A DNA stretch of 64,000 nucleotides from Haemophilus parainfluenzae (GTDB lineage: Bacteria > Pseudomonadota > Gammaproteobacteria > Enterobacterales > Pasteurellaceae): assembly GCF_003253005.1 (NCBI RefSeq), contig NZ_QEPZ01000005.1, forward strand, positions 62,001-126,000, given 5' to 3'. Shown one piece after another: positions 17,076-28,052 of the stretch (within the stretch, counting starts at the first letter, position 1; the number at the start of each line of letters is the position of its first letter). Under the pieces are notes generated by a model. The model was not told the origin of the DNA. It worked only from the letters and a program-made list of their open reading frames with translations, and did no database searches. The translations under genes and the position numbers were made by a program.

Positions 17076-20000
17076 TTAACCGAATTCTAGCTCTACCGCA
17101 TTTTCACCAAGCAAATTCACCAACTCTGTTAGAATCTCATCTGTTGGTGTAATCGACCATTGAATCCCTAAACGCAATAACGCACGGCCTTTTGCACTTT
17201 GATAATATACGTTAATTGGTAAAGTCCCACCACTAACAGGCTCTAACATTTCTTTCAGTTTCTTAATAAAACTTGGGCTAATCTGCTCCTCTGACAAACT
17301 GATCGCCAAAGATTTCGCATAACGGGAGCGCGCCTCATCTAAGCTCATCAAATCCCGTACAGACATTTTTAACCCGCCTGAAAAATCGTCAAAACTTACT
17401 TGGCCAGATACCACCACAACCGTGTCTTTTTGCAGTTTTTCACCGAATTGGTCTAAGCTTTCCCCAAACAGAGTTAAGTCCAAACGTCCAGAACGATCAT
17501 CTATGGTTGCAATACCAATTCGATTGCCTTTTTTCGTTGTTGCAAAGCGAGTTGATACTAACAAACCAGCTGCTGTGCTAATTTGTCCACGGCGATTCGG
17601 TGTCAGATCTTTTAATCGTGTAGAGCTGTAATGAGAAAGCTCTTTCAAATAACGACTCACCGGATGGCTACTTAAATACAAACCTAGAGTTTCACGTTCA
17701 CCATCTAAAATTTGTTTTTCTGTGTAAGGTGGCGTGTGGGCATAAGCATTTTCCACTTCTTCGTGTGTTTCTGTTAGCACACCGAACATATCAGTTTGCC
17801 CCATGGCCTCATCTTTTGCATGCTGATCAGAGGCTTTGAGTGCATCTTCTAGATTCTTAGATAACGCCGCACGATGTGGTCCTAGCTTATCAAATGCGCC
17901 TGACATAATCAGACTTTCAAAGGTACGACGGTTAATTTTTTTTAGATCAACGCGAGCACATAAATCAAATAAATCTCTGAAAATTCCACCTTCATTACGC
18001 GCGGTAATTAGAGCTTCAATAGGACCTTCACCCACGCCTTTAATCGCCCCAATACCATAAACAATTTCACCATTTTCATTCACGCTGAAATGATGTTTCC
18101 CTACGTTAATATCTGGTGGGGTGACTTTTAAGCCCATACGCAAACATTCATCGTATAAGCCGACAATTTTATCCGTATTATCCATTTCCGAGGTCATTAC
18201 GGCTGCCATAAACTCAGCAGGGAAATGGGTTTTCAGCCAAAGGGTTTGATAAGATACCAATGCGTAGGCAGCGGAGTGCGATTTATTGAAACCATAGCCG
18301 GCAAATTTTTCCACCAAGTCGAAAATTTTCATGGAAAGCTCGCCATCAACCCCATTTTTTTCAGCGCCTTCTTTAAACACTGAGCGCTGTTTCGCCATTT
18401 CTTCTGGCTTTTTCTTACCCATCGCACGGCGTAATAAGTCCGCACCTCCAAGAGTATAACCTGCTAGCACCTGAGCAATCTGCATCACTTGTTCTTGGTA
18501 CAAAATAATACCGTAAGTTGGCTCTAAAATCGGTTTAAGGCTTTCATGTTGATAGTTTGCATCAGGATAAGACACTTCTTCTCGACCATGTTTACGGTCA
18601 ATAAAGTTATCCACCATGCCCGATTGCAATGGACCTGGTCGGAATAACGCCACCAACGCGATAATATCTTCAAAACAGTCTGGCTGCAGACGTTTAATCA
18701 AATCTTTCATCCCGCGCGATTCCAGCTGGAATACGGCAGTCGTTTCAGACCGTTTCAGCAACTCAAAGGATTCGGGATCATCTAATGGAATGGCGGCAAT
18801 ATCGACTGGAGGTTTGCCTTCACGAGTAAGGCGGGCATTAATCATATCTAGTGCCCATTTAATAATGGTGAGCGTACGTAAACCTAAGAAGTCAAACTTC
18901 ACTAAACCGGCATATTCGACATCATTTTTATCAAAGTGAGTAACCGGATGAAGCCCCTCGTTGTCACAATAAAGTGGCGCAAAGTCTGTAATCAAAGAAG
19001 GGGAAATCACCACGCCACCCGCGTGTTTACCCGCATTTCGAGTAACACCTTCTAGCTTACGCGCCATATCAATTAGGGCTTTAACTTCTTCATCTGAATC
19101 ATATGCCACTTGTAACTGTGGTTCAGCCTCAAAAGCCTTAGCTAAGGTCATGCCTGGATCCGGTGGAATCATTTTTGAAATACGATCCACAAAGCCATAA
19201 GGATGGCCTAACACGCGCCCCACATCTCGAATTACTGCTTTGGCTGCCATAGTACCAAAAGTAATAATTTGTGATACTGCACCACGACCATAGGTTTCTG
19301 CTACATGATCGATAACGCGATCGCGTCCGTCCATACAGAAGTCGACGTCGAAATCGGGCATGGAAACACGCTCCGGATTGAGGAAACGCTCAAAAAGAAG
19401 ATCGAATTCAAGAGGATCCAAATCGGTAATTTTTAGTGCATAAGCCACCAATGAACCCGCACCAGAACCACGTCCTGGTCCAACTGGGATATCATTATCT
19501 TTTGACCACTGAATAAACTCCATGACGATTAAGAAGTAACCCGGGAAGCCCATTTGGTTGATCACATCGAGTTCGACTTGAAGACGCTCATCATATTCCG
19601 GTCGTCTTTCTGCCCGCACTTGTTCATCGGGAAATAAAAACGCCAAACGCTCTTCCAAGCCTTCTTTGGATTTCATCACCAAATAATCTTCCGTACTCAG
19701 ATCGCCTGTTGGGAATTTTGGAAGGAAATATTCTCCCAAACGCAAAGTGACATTGCAGCGTTGCGCTATTAATACCGTATTTTCAAGTGCAGAAGGAATG
19801 TCTGCAAATAAGTTGCACATCTCTTCTTCTGAACGGAAATATTGTTGCTCGGTATAACGTTTTGGACGTTTCGGATCATCAAGGGTATAGCCATCATGAA
19901 TAGCAACTCGAATTTCGTGTGCCTCAAAATCATCAGGCGCGAGAAAGACAACATCATTGGTTGCGACAAGCGGTAAATCATGCTCCTCAGCAAGTTTTAA

Positions 20001-20555
20001 TGCGGCTTGAATATAACGTTCTTCATCTGGACGCCCCGTTCGAGAAAGTGAAAGATAAAAATGGTCTGGAAAAAATTCTTGATAAAAACTGACCGCACTT
20101 TCAGCTTCGGAAATATTTTCTTTAAGGAGTTTTTTTGCAATATCGCCTTGTGTGCCACCTGATAAAACAATTACACCTTCACAATGTTCAATCAACCATT
20201 CCTGATCAATATAAGGCAAATCCACATAGCCGCGTTGATAGGCTTTTGAAAGTAGTAATGTGATGTTTTTGTAGCCTTCATTGTTCTTGGCAAGTAAAGT
20301 GAGAGTGAATAATTCCTCACCACATAACTCGCTTTTAACATGAACATCAGCGCCAATAATCGGTTTAATCCCCAAAGAAAGGGTTTCACCATAAAAACGC
20401 ACCACACCACAAAAATTAGTAAAATCTGTTAATGCCAACGCGACCATGTTATCTGCTGCACACGCCTTGACTAATGGTTTCACTTTCGCAATTCCATCAA
20501 TCATTGAAAAATCAGTGTGTGTGCGAAGATGCACAAAACGCGGTTTGGCTGACAT
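17076..20555 (-). CDS. dnaE: DNA polymerase III alpha subunit DnaE
   Basis: An 1159-residue replicative polymerase, the same length as E. coli DnaE. In order: PHP domain at the N-terminus ([15 protein letters not shown]), palm with the catalytic acidic motif [12 protein letters not shown] near residue 400, fingers and beta-binding region, an HhH region ([28 protein letters not shown]), an OB fold near residues 985-1060 and a C-terminal tau-binding domain. The beta-clamp motif is probably QTDMF near residue 920. The first ATG is used. It has a USS-containing gap of 109 bases upstream. Confidence 0.98.
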   Translation of the reverse strand: MSAKPRFVHLRTHTDFSMIDGIAKVKPLVKACAADNMVALALTDFTNFCGVVRFYGETLSLGIKPIIGADVHVKSELCGEELFTLTLLAKNNEGYKNITLLLSKAYQRGYVDLPYIDQEWLIEHCEGVIVLSGGTQGDIAKKLLKENISEAESAVSFYQEFFPDHFYLSLSRTGRPDEERYIQAALKLAEEHDLPLVATNDVVFLAPDDFEAHEIRVAIHDGYTLDDPKRPKRYTEQQYFRSEEEMCNLFADIPSALENTVLIAQRCNVTLRLGEYFLPKFPTGDLSTEDYLVMKSKEGLEERLAFLFPDEQVRAERRPEYDERLQVELDVINQMGFPGYFLIVMEFIQWSKDNDIPVGPGRGSGAGSLVAYALKITDLDPLEFDLLFERFLNPERVSMPDFDVDFCMDGRDRVIDHVAETYGRGAVSQIITFGTMAAKAVIRDVGRVLGHPYGFVDRISKMIPPDPGMTLAKAFEAEPQLQVAYDSDEEVKALIDMARKLEGVTRNAGKHAGGVVISPSLITDFAPLYCDNEGLHPVTHFDKNDVEYAGLVKFDFLGLRTLTIIKWALDMINARLTREGKPPVDIAAIPLDDPESFELLKRSETTAVFQLESRGMKDLIKRLQPDCFEDIIALVALFRPGPLQSGMVDNFIDRKHGREEVSYPDANYQHESLKPILEPTYGIILYQEQVMQIAQVLAGYTLGGADLLRRAMGKKKPEEMAKQRSVFKEGAEKNGVDGELSMKIFDLVEKFAGYGFNKSHSAAYALVSYQTLWLKTHFPAEFMAAVMTSEMDNTDKIVGLYDECLRMGLKVTPPDINVGKHHFSVNENGEIVYGIGAIKGVGEGPIEALITARNEGGIFRDLFDLCARVDLKKINRRTFESLIMSGAFDKLGPHRAALSKNLEDALKASDQHAKDEAMGQTDMFGVLTETHEEVENAYAHTPPYTEKQILDGERETLGLYLSSHPVSRYLKELSHYSSTRLKDLTPNRRGQISTAAGLLVSTRFATTKKGNRIGIATIDDRSGRLDLTLFGESLDQFGEKLQKDTVVVVSGQVSFDDFSGGLKMSVRDLMSLDEARSRYAKSLAISLSEEQISPSFIKKLKEMLEPVSGGTLPINVYYQSAKGRALLRLGIQWSITPTDEILTELVNLLGENAVELEFG

Positions 20556-20617
20556 TCAAATTCCTTGTTAAGTAAAAGTGCGGTTAATTCTAACGGGATT
20601 TTGCAATTGGCTCAATA

Positions 20618-20647
20618 AAACAAAATGCGAGGCTAAACCCCGCATTT
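20618..20647 (-). terminator. Terminator of gpt
   Basis: Stem AAATGCG-A-GG/CC-C-CGCATTT (20623-20632 and 20638-20647). The minus strand then reads TTTTGTTTTATTG. It lies 18 bases after the gpt stop. Confidence 0.85.
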
Positions 20648-20664
20648 CCAATTCATATTTGTAA

Positions 20665-21123
20665 TTATTTTCTTGCCAATGGTGGCACGAAAGTTAAACC
20701 TAAATCCCAAGGTTGTTCAATCCAAGTATTTTGTGGAATATCAATCACGTAATCATCCACTAACTCAGCTCCTGCAGGTTTTGCGAATACTGTGACGAAT
20801 TTCGCTTTCGGATACATTTCACGAATTGCACGAGCAGTATTGCCAGTATCCACTAAATCGTCTACCACGATCATTCCTTCACCATCACCATCTGCGCGGT
20901 GTAATACTTTTAATGCACCTTGTTCATCGTGATCATAACTAGCAATACACACGGTTTCTACGAAACGAATATTTAATTCGCGAGCAAGTACCGCTGCTGG
21001 GAATAAACCACCGCGGCTTACTGCAATAATACCTTTCCACTGAGTAGCAGGAAGTAAACGTTCCGCTAATTTACGGGCATGCATTTGGAACATATCCCAA
21101 GTCACAACATATTTTTCGCTCAT
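20665..21123 (-). CDS. gpt: Xanthine-guanine phosphoribosyltransferase
   Basis: A 152-residue purine salvage enzyme that makes GMP, XMP and some IMP from free bases and PRPP. The PRPP loop [17 protein letters not shown] spans residues 84-100, and [20 protein letters not shown] is the N-terminal active-site block. Size equals E. coli Gpt. It is transcribed away from pepD, with 111 bases between the two starts. Confidence 0.96.
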   Translation of the reverse strand: MSEKYVVTWDMFQMHARKLAERLLPATQWKGIIAVSRGGLFPAAVLARELNIRFVETVCIASYDHDEQGALKVLHRADGDGEGMIVVDDLVDTGNTARAIREMYPKAKFVTVFAKPAGAELVDDYVIDIPQNTWIEQPWDLGLTFVPPLARK

Positions 21124-21190
21124 AACAAATACCTTAAACTTTGTCGCTAAATAAAAAAATTGCAGAATTCTAACCCGAAATGGCGTTTTA

Positions 21191-21199
21191 TGCTATGAT
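21191..21199 (+). promoter_or_regulatory. Extended -10 promoter of pepD
   Basis: TGCTATGAT fits an extended -10 element (TGn-TATGAT). It lies 36 bases before the pepD ATG. No clear -35 hexamer is seen at 17 bases, which extended -10 promoters tolerate. Confidence 0.5.
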
Positions 21200-21234
21200 T
21201 TCCGCAAAAATTTTAATGAAAAAAGGAGTTCATT

Positions 21235-22683
21235 ATGTCAGAAATTACAACATTACAACCGCAATTACTTTGGAAATGGTTTGATCAAATTTGTGCGATT
21301 CCACATCCATCTCATCACGAAGGTGCGCTCGCGACCTTTATTGTTAACTGGGCGAAAGAAAAACAATTTTTTGCCGAGCGTGATGAAGCCGGTAATGTAT
21401 TAATTCGTAAACCTGCCACAGCAGGTATGGAAAACAGCCAACCTGTTGTGTTACAAGCACATTTAGATATGGTTCCACAATCGAATGAAGGCAATCCACA
21501 TAACTTCGCTCAAGACCCAATTCATCCTTATATTGATGGGGATTGGGTAAAAGCACAAGGCACCACACTTGGCGCGGATAACGGTATCGGCTTAGCCTCG
21601 ACCTTAGCGGTATTAGAAAGTACCGATATTGCACATCCACCACTTGAAGTGCTACTCACTATGACTGAAGAAACCGGCATGGATGGTGCCGTACACCTTC
21701 GTCGTAACTGGTTAAAATCAGAAATCTTAATTAATACCGATACCGAAGAAATCGGTGAAATCTATATTGGTTGTGCTGGTGGGGTAAATGCTAATGTTGA
21801 GCTACCTGTTCACCGTGAAACCAATTCATTCAACCATACTTTGCAAATTAACTTAAAAGGTTTGCGTGGCGGTCACTCTGGTTGTGATATTCACACCACT
21901 CGTGCGAATGCAATTAAAGTATTAGCACGCTTATTAGCAAAACTTTCACAAAATCAACCGCACTTTGCCCTTGCAGAAATTCGCGGAGGCTCAATTCGTA
22001 ATGCGATTCCACGTGAAGCGTCCGCAACCATTTGCTTCAATCATGATGTAGAAAGCGTAAAAAGCGCGGTCAAGAATTTTGAAGTTTTATTGAAAGAAGA
22101 GCTTGTTATCGCTGAACCAAACTTAACCTTAACTGCTGAGCAAGTTGAAAATCCACAACAAACCTTCACGTTTGAAACCACCAAAAAAGTGATTAATTTG
22201 CTGAACGTCTTACCAAATGGCGTAATCCGCAACAGTGATGTAATCAAAAATGTCGTGGAGAGCTCGTTAAGCATTGGTGTATTAAAAACCCTTGAAGATA
22301 AAATCGAAGGTACCATTCTTATTCGCTCATTGATTGAAAGCGGTAAAGAGTATGTAGAAGAAATCTTAACTTCACTCGCTGAACTCACTGGTGCAACGGT
22401 CGAATTCTCAGGTTCTTACCCTGGTTGGAAACCGGTAAACGACACGGCAATTTTAGCATTAATCAAAAAACATTATGCAGAAGTGCTTGGCAAAGAACCT
22501 GAGATTAAAGTGATTCATGCAGGGCTTGAATGTGGCTTGCTGAAAGAACATTATCCGAATATTGAGATGATTTCTGTAGGACCAACTATTCGCAATGCGC
22601 ATTCGCCTGATGAAAAAGTCCAAATTTCAACAGTACAAACGTACTGGGAATTACTTACTAAAGTCTTAGCGGATATTAAATAA
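21235..22683 (+). CDS. pepD: Aminoacyl-histidine dipeptidase (peptidase D)
   Basis: A 482-residue M20-family zinc dipeptidase that cleaves carnosine-like X-His dipeptides in the cytosol. Metal-ligand segments are visible in order: [36 protein letters not shown] and a C-terminal HAGLECG. Length matches E. coli PepD. The ATG follows AAAGGAG. A bidirectional terminator follows. One uptake signal sequence lies inside the gene (21957-21965). Confidence 0.96.
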   Translation: MSEITTLQPQLLWKWFDQICAIPHPSHHEGALATFIVNWAKEKQFFAERDEAGNVLIRKPATAGMENSQPVVLQAHLDMVPQSNEGNPHNFAQDPIHPYIDGDWVKAQGTTLGADNGIGLASTLAVLESTDIAHPPLEVLLTMTEETGMDGAVHLRRNWLKSEILINTDTEEIGEIYIGCAGGVNANVELPVHRETNSFNHTLQINLKGLRGGHSGCDIHTTRANAIKVLARLLAKLSQNQPHFALAEIRGGSIRNAIPREASATICFNHDVESVKSAVKNFEVLLKEELVIAEPNLTLTAEQVENPQQTFTFETTKKVINLLNVLPNGVIRNSDVIKNVVESSLSIGVLKTLEDKIEGTILIRSLIESGKEYVEEILTSLAELTGATVEFSGSYPGWKPVNDTAILALIKKHYAEVLGKEPEIKVIHAGLECGLLKEHYPNIEMISVGPTIRNAHSPDEKVQISTVQTYWELLTKVLADIK

Positions 22684-22694
22684 TCTACAAATAA

Positions 22695-22730
22695 AAAGGG
22701 CTAAATATTACATTTAGCCCTTTGTTTTTT
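22695..22730. terminator. Bidirectional terminator between pepD and htpX
   Basis: Perfect 12-bp stem AAAGGGCTAAAT/ATTTAGCCCTTT (22695-22706 and 22712-22723) with a 5-base loop. T-rich sequence follows on both strands, serving the converging pepD and htpX genes. Confidence 0.92.
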
Positions 22731-22735
22731 ATCTT

Positions 22736-23584
22736 TTATAAACTACGTAATGCTTCGATACGTTTTTCAAGCGGAGGATGGCTCATAAAGAGTTCGCTGC
22801 GTTTGCCGTTAATCATAAAGGCATTAAGTGAACCTTCCATCTCTTGTGGCTCATGAATTTGTTGTAAACGTTGTAATGCCGCGATCATTTTTTCTTTACC
22901 CACAAGGTGCGCTGAACCAGCATCTGCACGGTATTCACGATAGCGTGAGAACCACATCGCGATAATGCTCGCTAAAATACCAAATACAATTTCTAACACC
23001 ATTGAGACTAAGAAGTAAATACCTGAACTACGGCTTTCTTCATCACCATTACGGGAGCTCGCCACCACATTAGCAATTACGCGAGATAAGAAAATCACGA
23101 AGGTATTCAATACGCCCTGTAATAAAGTCATGGTCACCATATCACCGTTCGCGATGTGTGAGACCTCATGAGCCAATACTGCTTCAGCTTCCTCTGCCGT
23201 CATGGAGTTCAATAAACCGGTACTAATCGCCACTAAAGAATTGTTTTTAGTTGCACCGGTAGCAAATGCGTTAGCATCATTAGAATGGTAAATCGCTACA
23301 TCAGGCATCGGAATGCCGGCTTGTTGCGCTTGACGGCGTACCGTTTCTACCAACCAACGTTCAGCTTGATTACGTGGTTCGGTAATCACTTCCGCGCCCA
23401 CAGAACGCAATGCCATGGTTTTTGATAAGAATAATGAAATCAATGATCCAGCAAAACCAAAAAGCATCGCCATAATTAAAATGCCACCTGTACTATTTCC
23501 TGCAATACCGGTCACATTCAAAATAATCCCTAACACAAGCATCACAGCAAAGTTAGTGGCTAAAAATAAAAGGATTCGCATCAT
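22736..23584 (-). CDS. htpX: Membrane metalloprotease HtpX
   Basis: A 282-residue inner-membrane zinc protease of family M48. Two N-terminal membrane helices, the zinc motif HEVSH (near residue 139), two further hydrophobic segments and the downstream FRYREYRAD-type segment ([11 protein letters not shown], supplying the third ligand Glu) are visible. It degrades misfolded membrane proteins together with FtsH. I use the ATG at 23584 (MMRILLF), which follows GGAAC and matches the family N-terminus. The start 22 codons further upstream has no support. Confidence 0.95.
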   Translation of the reverse strand: MMRILLFLATNFAVMLVLGIILNVTGIAGNSTGGILIMAMLFGFAGSLISLFLSKTMALRSVGAEVITEPRNQAERWLVETVRRQAQQAGIPMPDVAIYHSNDANAFATGATKNNSLVAISTGLLNSMTAEEAEAVLAHEVSHIANGDMVTMTLLQGVLNTFVIFLSRVIANVVASSRNGDEESRSSGIYFLVSMVLEIVFGILASIIAMWFSRYREYRADAGSAHLVGKEKMIAALQRLQQIHEPQEMEGSLNAFMINGKRSELFMSHPPLEKRIEALRSL

Positions 23585-23665
23585 AATAAAGTTCCTCAAT
23601 AAAATAGAAAGTAAACACTGCAATAATGGAGAATTTTTTGCAAAATTCAAGGTTTAACAAATAAT

Positions 23666-24232
23666 TTATTGTAAATCTTCTAAGGTATTAAAATTTACAA
23701 ATCGTCCCTCTTGTTCGTCAAATTGGACAGCAACCGCGCCATTTTTATTCATAAATTGTAATAAACGACGTTCGCCCTCGTTTAAATAAGCACGTAACTT
23801 CTCTTTAAGCTGAACGGACATCAAACAAAATGTTGGGTGTTCACGCTCTTTATCTTTTGCATAAGCCATTAAAGTGCGGTTATTTTTAACCGCACTTTTT
23901 AGTTTTTCTAATAAGTTTTGTGGAAAATATGGGCTATCACAAGGCACAAAAAGTACAAAATCCGTTTTAGCTTGTTCCAGAGCCGTCAACATACCACTCA
24001 ATGGCCCCTGAAAATCAGGCAATTCATCTGAAAATACGGGAAACCCCCATTGAGCATACTCCGTATGGTGACGATTAGCATTAATCGATATATCAACTAC
24101 TTGGGGTTGTAAGCGCTCAATCACATGACTAATTAACGGTTTATTTTGTAAAAGCTGTAAGCCTTTATCCGCCTCATTCATTCTCCGTGCTTTTCCGCCA
24201 GCCAAAATAACCGCACTTATTGTGTATTCCAT
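23666..24232 (-). CDS. mobA: Molybdenum cofactor guanylyltransferase MobA
   Basis: A 188-residue nucleotidyltransferase that joins GMP to molybdopterin. The N-terminal GTP-binding signature is ILAGGKARRMNEADKGL and the metal-binding VPCDSPYFP is near residue 97. It lies 21 kb from mobB. Its coding sequence contains two facing uptake signals within 26 bases (23872-23897), which encode the stretch SAVKNNRTL. It is transcribed away from yihD, with 66 bases between starts. Confidence 0.94.
   Translation of the reverse strand: MEYTISAVILAGGKARRMNEADKGLQLLQNKPLISHVIERLQPQVVDISINANRHHTEYAQWGFPVFSDELPDFQGPLSGMLTALEQAKTDFVLFVPCDSPYFPQNLLEKLKSAVKNNRTLMAYAKDKEREHPTFCLMSVQLKEKLRAYLNEGERRLLQFMNKNGAVAVQFDEQEGRFVNFNTLEDLQ
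23872..23897. repeat. Inverted USS pair inside mobA coding sequence
   Basis: AAGTGCGGT (23872-23880) and ACCGCACTT (23889-23897) face each other with 8 bases between, all inside mobA. The stem extends by neighbouring bases (TTAAAGTGCGGTTA against TAACCGCACTTTTT). Such pairs usually lie between genes, where they act as terminators. Confidence 0.85.
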
Positions 24233-24298
24233 ATTTTCTTATTGCCTTATTTGAAGTATGATCTAGCCTTATTTTTCTCCATTTAAAAGGAAATAGCA

Positions 24299-24565
24299 AT
24301 GAAATGTAAGCGTTTAAATGAAGTTTTGGAACTTTTACAACCTTACTGGTCTAAAGACCCAGATCTTAGCTTGCTACAAATTTTGCAAAAAATTGCTGAT
24401 GAAGCAGGTTTCGATAAGCCCGTGGCAGAATTATCTGATGAAGTGATTATTTATCATTTAAAAATGCATGGCACAGATAAGTTTGAGCCAATTCCTGGCA
24501 TCAAAAAAGATTATGAAGAAGATTTTAAAACCGCATTGTTAAAAGCGCGCGGAATTATTAAATAA
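24299..24565 (+). CDS. YihD family protein
   Basis: An 88-residue cytosolic protein of the DUF1040/YihD family, recognised by the N-terminal block [17 protein letters not shown] and the C-terminal [23 protein letters not shown]. Its function is not established. It is followed 9 bases later by dsbA, the same order as yihD-dsbA in E. coli, where the two are cotranscribed. The ATG follows AAAAGGAAA. Confidence 0.88.
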   Translation: MKCKRLNEVLELLQPYWSKDPDLSLLQILQKIADEAGFDKPVAELSDEVIIYHLKMHGTDKFEPIPGIKKDYEEDFKTALLKARGIIK

Positions 24566-24574
24566 GGAAAACAA

Positions 24575-25180
24575 ATGAAAAAATTTTTATTTTTACTCAG
24601 TGCTTTATTTTCATTTAACGCATTCGCAGCTAATCTAGAAGAAGGTAAACAATACGTTCAAGTGGGTCAAACCGCTTCTGCACAGCCTGAAGTGATTGAA
24701 TTTTTCTCTTTCTACTGCCCGCATTGCTATGCCTTTGAAATGGAATACCACATTCCAAAACAAGTTGCAGAAGGCTTACCACAAGGCACTGAATTTAAAC
24801 AATATCATGTTAACTTCTTAGGTCGTCAATCTGAAAACCTCACTCGTGCATGGGCATTAGCGATGGCACTTGGTGCAGAAAGCAAAGTGAAAGCGCCTTT
24901 ATTCGAAGCGGCACAACAAGATAAATTAAGCTCAATGGACGATATTCGCAAAATCTTCATTGATAACGGGGTTACAGCTGAACAATTTGATAACAACATC
25001 AACAGCTTTGCTGTAAACGGTTTAGTGAATAAGCAAGTAAATGCAGCAGAACAGTTTCAAGTACGTGGCGTACCTGATTTCTATGTCAATGGCAAATACC
25101 GTGTAAATCCTGAAGGCTTAAATTACGACGATTTCGTCAAAGATTATGTAGAAACTGTGAAAGGTTTATTGCAAAAATAA
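24575..25180 (+). CDS. dsbA: Thiol:disulfide interchange protein DsbA
   Basis: A 201-residue periplasmic oxidoreductase with a Sec signal peptide (FLFLLSALFSFNAFAAN, cleaved near residue 19), a thioredoxin fold and the active site CPHC in FFSFYCPHCYAFE. The cis-proline loop is VRGVPDFYVNG. It introduces disulfides into exported proteins and in Haemophilus is needed for competence. It is cotranscribed with yihD; no terminator was seen directly after it. Confidence 0.96.
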   Translation: MKKFLFLLSALFSFNAFAANLEEGKQYVQVGQTASAQPEVIEFFSFYCPHCYAFEMEYHIPKQVAEGLPQGTEFKQYHVNFLGRQSENLTRAWALAMALGAESKVKAPLFEAAQQDKLSSMDDIRKIFIDNGVTAEQFDNNINSFAVNGLVNKQVNAAEQFQVRGVPDFYVNGKYRVNPEGLNYDDFVKDYVETVKGLLQK

Positions 25181-25235
25181 AAAAAAATTGGTTTAATGCC
25201 TGCCGTTTTTAAATATAAAGAAGAGAGATGATATT

Positions 25236-25571
25236 ATGGCTGCTAGTTTCAGTGTTACTCGTCGTTTTTTTGACGACAAAAACTACCCACGCGGATTTTC
25301 CCGTCACGGTGATTATACAATCAAAGAATCCCAAGTATTAGAGCAATATGGCCAAGCGTTTAAAGCATTAGATTCAGGCGAGCGCAAGCCGACGACAAAA
25401 GAAGAAAAAGAATTTGTTGCTTTTTGCCGTGATGAACGTGCACCGGAAACTTTCTTCGAAAAAACATGGAATAAATATCGTACTCGCATTAACACAACAA
25501 AACGTGTTTACACCTTATCAGGTGATGTGAGCGAAGCGGCTTCTGGCGGCGAAGATTATTCTGGCGAATAA
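25236..25571 (+). CDS. maoP: Macrodomain Ori protein MaoP (YifE, DUF413)
   Basis: A 111-residue protein matching the DUF413 family: RRFFDDKNYPRGFSRHGDYT near the N-terminus and RVYTLSGD near the C-terminus. In E. coli MaoP acts with the maoS site to insulate the Ori macrodomain. It is unknown whether this role holds in Pasteurellaceae. A GAGAGATGATATT leader precedes the ATG. It has its own terminator. Confidence 0.9.
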   Translation: MAASFSVTRRFFDDKNYPRGFSRHGDYTIKESQVLEQYGQAFKALDSGERKPTTKEEKEFVAFCRDERAPETFFEKTWNKYRTRINTTKRVYTLSGDVSEAASGGEDYSGE

Positions 25572-25579
25572 TATATTTT

Positions 25580-25612
25580 AAAAGGCAGGCAGAAGCTTGC
25601 CTTTTGCTTTTT
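25580..25612 (+). terminator. Terminator of maoP
   Basis: Stem AAAAGGCA/TGCCTTTT (25580-25587 and 25598-25605) followed by GCTTTTTT, 8 bases after the maoP stop. Confidence 0.85.
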
Positions 25613-25672
25613 TACTCAATCCCCATGCTTGCCAAGGACTGTGGGATATTTATCATTCAAACGTAAACATCA

Positions 25673-26764
25673 ATGCAACTACCCGTTTCCCAATATACCG
25701 AACTCCTGCAAAAAAAGACTGAAAAACTGACCGCACTTTTGCAGCCTTTTAACGCCCCAGAAATAGCCGTGTTTGATTCGCCAACCAGCCATTATCGGAT
25801 GCGTGCAGAATTTCGTATTTGGCATGATAAAGGCGATTTTTATCACATCATGTTTGATCAAAGTACCTTGCAGCGCTATCGAGTGGACGAGTTTCCAATT
25901 GCCAGCGAACTGATCAATCGCATGATGAAAGCCTTATTGCCGTTGTTAAAAACGCAGGAAGTGCTTCATAAAAAACTGTTTCAAATTGATTATTTGAGCA
26001 CACTCAGCAATAAAATTATTGTAAGCCTGCTTTACCACAAGCAACTCACGGAAGAATGGCAAAGCGCTGCAGCAAACCTAAAAGGTGAATTACAACAACT
26101 TGGTTTTGATGTGCAACTGATTGGTCGTGCGAGTAAACAAAAAATCTGTTTAGAGCAAGATTTTGTTGATGAAGTATTACCAGTAAAAGGTCACAATTAT
26201 GTTTATCGCCAAGTGGAAAACAGCTTTACCCAGCCTAATGCAGCTGTAAATTGCAAGATGTTGGAATGGGCGATTGATTGCACTCAAGGTTCTCAAGGTG
26301 ATTTATTAGAGCTGTATTGTGGTAACGGCAATTTCTCTATTGCCCTTGCACAAAACTTCCGCAAAGTACTTGCTACTGAAATCGCCAAGCCATCCGTGGC
26401 TGCCGCACAATTTAATATTGCGGAAAATGCGATCGATAATCTGCAAATTATCCGTATGTCGGCAGAAGAGTTTACCCAAGCAATGAATGGTGTACGTGAG
26501 TTTAATCGCTTAAAAGGCATTGATTTAAAAGCCTATCAATGCAATACGATTTTTGTTGATCCTCCACGAGCAGGGCTTGACCCTGACACCGTAAAGCTGG
26601 TGCAGAATTACGATCGTATTTTGTATATTTCCTGCAATCCACATACCCTTTGTGAGAATTTGCAAACCCTAAGCCAAACCCACCGCATTGAAAAAGCGGC
26701 ACTGTTTGATCAATTCCCTTACACGGATCATATGGAAAGCGGCGTATGGCTGGTGAGAAAATAA
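25673..26764 (+). CDS. trmA: tRNA/tmRNA (uracil-C5)-methyltransferase TrmA
   Basis: A 363-residue SAM-dependent enzyme that makes m5U54 in the tRNA T-loop. The SAM-binding motif is [16 protein letters not shown]. The catalytic motif DPPRAGLD and the nucleophile-containing YISCNPHTL occur in order near the C-terminus. Length matches E. coli TrmA (366). A perfect uptake signal sits near the 5' end (25730-25738). The last 19 bases overlap rsmJ. Confidence 0.96.
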   Translation: MQLPVSQYTELLQKKTEKLTALLQPFNAPEIAVFDSPTSHYRMRAEFRIWHDKGDFYHIMFDQSTLQRYRVDEFPIASELINRMMKALLPLLKTQEVLHKKLFQIDYLSTLSNKIIVSLLYHKQLTEEWQSAAANLKGELQQLGFDVQLIGRASKQKICLEQDFVDEVLPVKGHNYVYRQVENSFTQPNAAVNCKMLEWAIDCTQGSQGDLLELYCGNGNFSIALAQNFRKVLATEIAKPSVAAAQFNIAENAIDNLQIIRMSAEEFTQAMNGVREFNRLKGIDLKAYQCNTIFVDPPRAGLDPDTVKLVQNYDRILYISCNPHTLCENLQTLSQTHRIEKAALFDQFPYTDHMESGVWLVRK

Positions 26765-27513
26765 AAATTCAACTGCTTGCCGAAGCGGGAACATTGTCAG
26801 AATTGACCGCACTTTGTTCCCCTTTTGGTATTGAGCATTGTACTGAAAGTCCGCTTGCATTGGTGAAAACTGAAAGTCATCTCGCCTTGCGTAAACTCGA
26901 TGAGCCCAAATTAGGCGATGTGTTTGTAGATTTCGTAGCCGGCGCAATGGCTCATCGTCGTAAATTTGGCGGTGGACGTGGAGAGGCTATTGCCAAAGCT
27001 GTAGGCATTAAGGGCACAGAATTGCCGAGCGTGATTGATGCCACCGCAGGACTTGGTCGAGATGCTTTTGTTTTAGCTTCTATTGGTTGCCAAGTGCGTT
27101 TAGTAGAACGCCATCCGGTGGTATATTTGCTATTACAGGATGGACTCAACCGAGCCTATCAGGATGCAGAAATAGGTGAAATGATGCAACAAAATATGCG
27201 TTTACTAAATGTTCATCATATTGCCGAACTTAATCCACAAACCGAGAGTGCCGATGTGGTGTATTTGGATCCAATGTATCCACACAAACAAAAATCTGCC
27301 CTAGTCAAAAAAGAAATGCGTGTATTCCAACATTTGGTTGGTGCGGATTTGGATGCCGATGAGCTCTTGACACCTGCGCTACAATTAGCCCGTAAACGCG
27401 TGGTGGTAAAACGCCCTGATTATGCGGAATTCTTAGCGCAAAAAGCGCCCCATGTCACTCGTGAAACCAAAAATCACCGCTTTGATATTTATATGGGAGA
27501 AGCGCAATGCTAA
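26746..27513 (+). CDS. rsmJ: 16S rRNA (guanine-1516-N2)-methyltransferase RsmJ
   Basis: A 255-residue methyltransferase (YhiQ family). The SAM-binding motif [17 protein letters not shown] is central and the catalytic-type motif YLDPMYPH follows. It methylates G1516 of 16S rRNA. It overlaps trmA by 19 bases and rseC by 7, so the three genes form one translationally coupled unit. The ATG used has only a weak ribosome binding site, consistent with coupling. Confidence 0.93.
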   Translation: MAGEKIKIQLLAEAGTLSELTALCSPFGIEHCTESPLALVKTESHLALRKLDEPKLGDVFVDFVAGAMAHRRKFGGGRGEAIAKAVGIKGTELPSVIDATAGLGRDAFVLASIGCQVRLVERHPVVYLLLQDGLNRAYQDAEIGEMMQQNMRLLNVHHIAELNPQTESADVVYLDPMYPHKQKSALVKKEMRVFQHLVGADLDADELLTPALQLARKRVVVKRPDYAEFLAQKAPHVTRETKNHRFDIYMGEAQC

Positions 27514-27947
27514 AAGAAAGTGCCGTTGTGATGAGCTATGATGCGGAAACCGGTCTTGCTAAAGTGAAATGTCAATCACAAAGCGCCTGCGGGGCTTGTT
27601 CGGCTAGAGAAGCCTGTGGGACAGCCTCCCTGTCTGAACTCAATGGAAAACGAGGTGAGCATATCTTCACACTCGAAACCATTACGCCACTGCGCACAGG
27701 TCAAATGGTGGAAATCGGTCTAGAAGAAAAATCCATGTTATTTTCTGCATTGTTAATGTATATCGTGCCGCTTTTGACTTTATTGATTGCAACGTTGCTT
27801 TCTAGCTATATCAGTGAAAATGAGCTCATCCGTGCGATTTTAATCTTTATGTTGACCGCACTTTCCTTTGTGATGGTTAAACGTTACACCCTAAAACTCG
27901 GCCAACAAACAGAATTTCAGCCTGTTTTGTTGAGAGTATTGTCCTAA
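27507..27947 (+). CDS. rseC: SoxR-reducing system protein RseC
   Basis: A 146-residue inner-membrane protein. The N-terminal soluble part carries a cysteine cluster C-x5-C-x2-C-x5-C in [17 protein letters not shown]. Two membrane helices follow (about 85-105 and 110-128). In E. coli RseC belongs to the rpoE operon and helps reduce the SoxR iron-sulfur cluster. Here it sits at the end of trmA-rsmJ, well away from rpoE-rseA-rseB at 2479-4672, so any link to envelope stress through cotranscription is lost. Confidence 0.92.
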   Translation: MLKESAVVMSYDAETGLAKVKCQSQSACGACSAREACGTASLSELNGKRGEHIFTLETITPLRTGQMVEIGLEEKSMLFSALLMYIVPLLTLLIATLLSSYISENELIRAILIFMLTALSFVMVKRYTLKLGQQTEFQPVLLRVLS

Positions 27948-27950
27948 ATA

Positions 27951-27993
27951 AAAAGAGCGGTTGAAAACAAGTTAATTTTCAACCGCTCTTTTG
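27951..27993. terminator. Terminator of rseC, AGAGCGGT type
   Basis: Perfect 17-bp stem AAAAGAGCGGTTGAAAA/TTTTCAACCGCTCTTTT (27951-27967 and 27976-27992), 3 bases after the rseC stop. The core AGAGCGGT differs slightly from the uptake signal. The same core builds the terminators at 44174 and 56184. Confidence 0.9.
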
Positions 27994-28018
27994 TACTTAG
28001 CTTATTACTACTCGAAAG

Positions 28019-28050
28019 AGCCTACATTAAGATGTAGGCTTTTCTTTTTT
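28019..28050 (+). terminator. Second terminator downstream of rseC
   Basis: Stem AGCCTACAT/ATGTAGGCT (28019-28027 and 28032-28040) with a 4-base loop, followed on the plus strand by TTTCTTTTTT. It backs up the terminator at 27951; on the minus strand it may also end potE. Confidence 0.82.
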
Positions 28051-28052
28051 AA

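Noticed and set aside
23585-23650. N-terminal extension of HtpX by 22 residues
   Set aside because: The sequence before MMRILLF is not a family feature, and the ATG at 23584 has its own GGAAC site.
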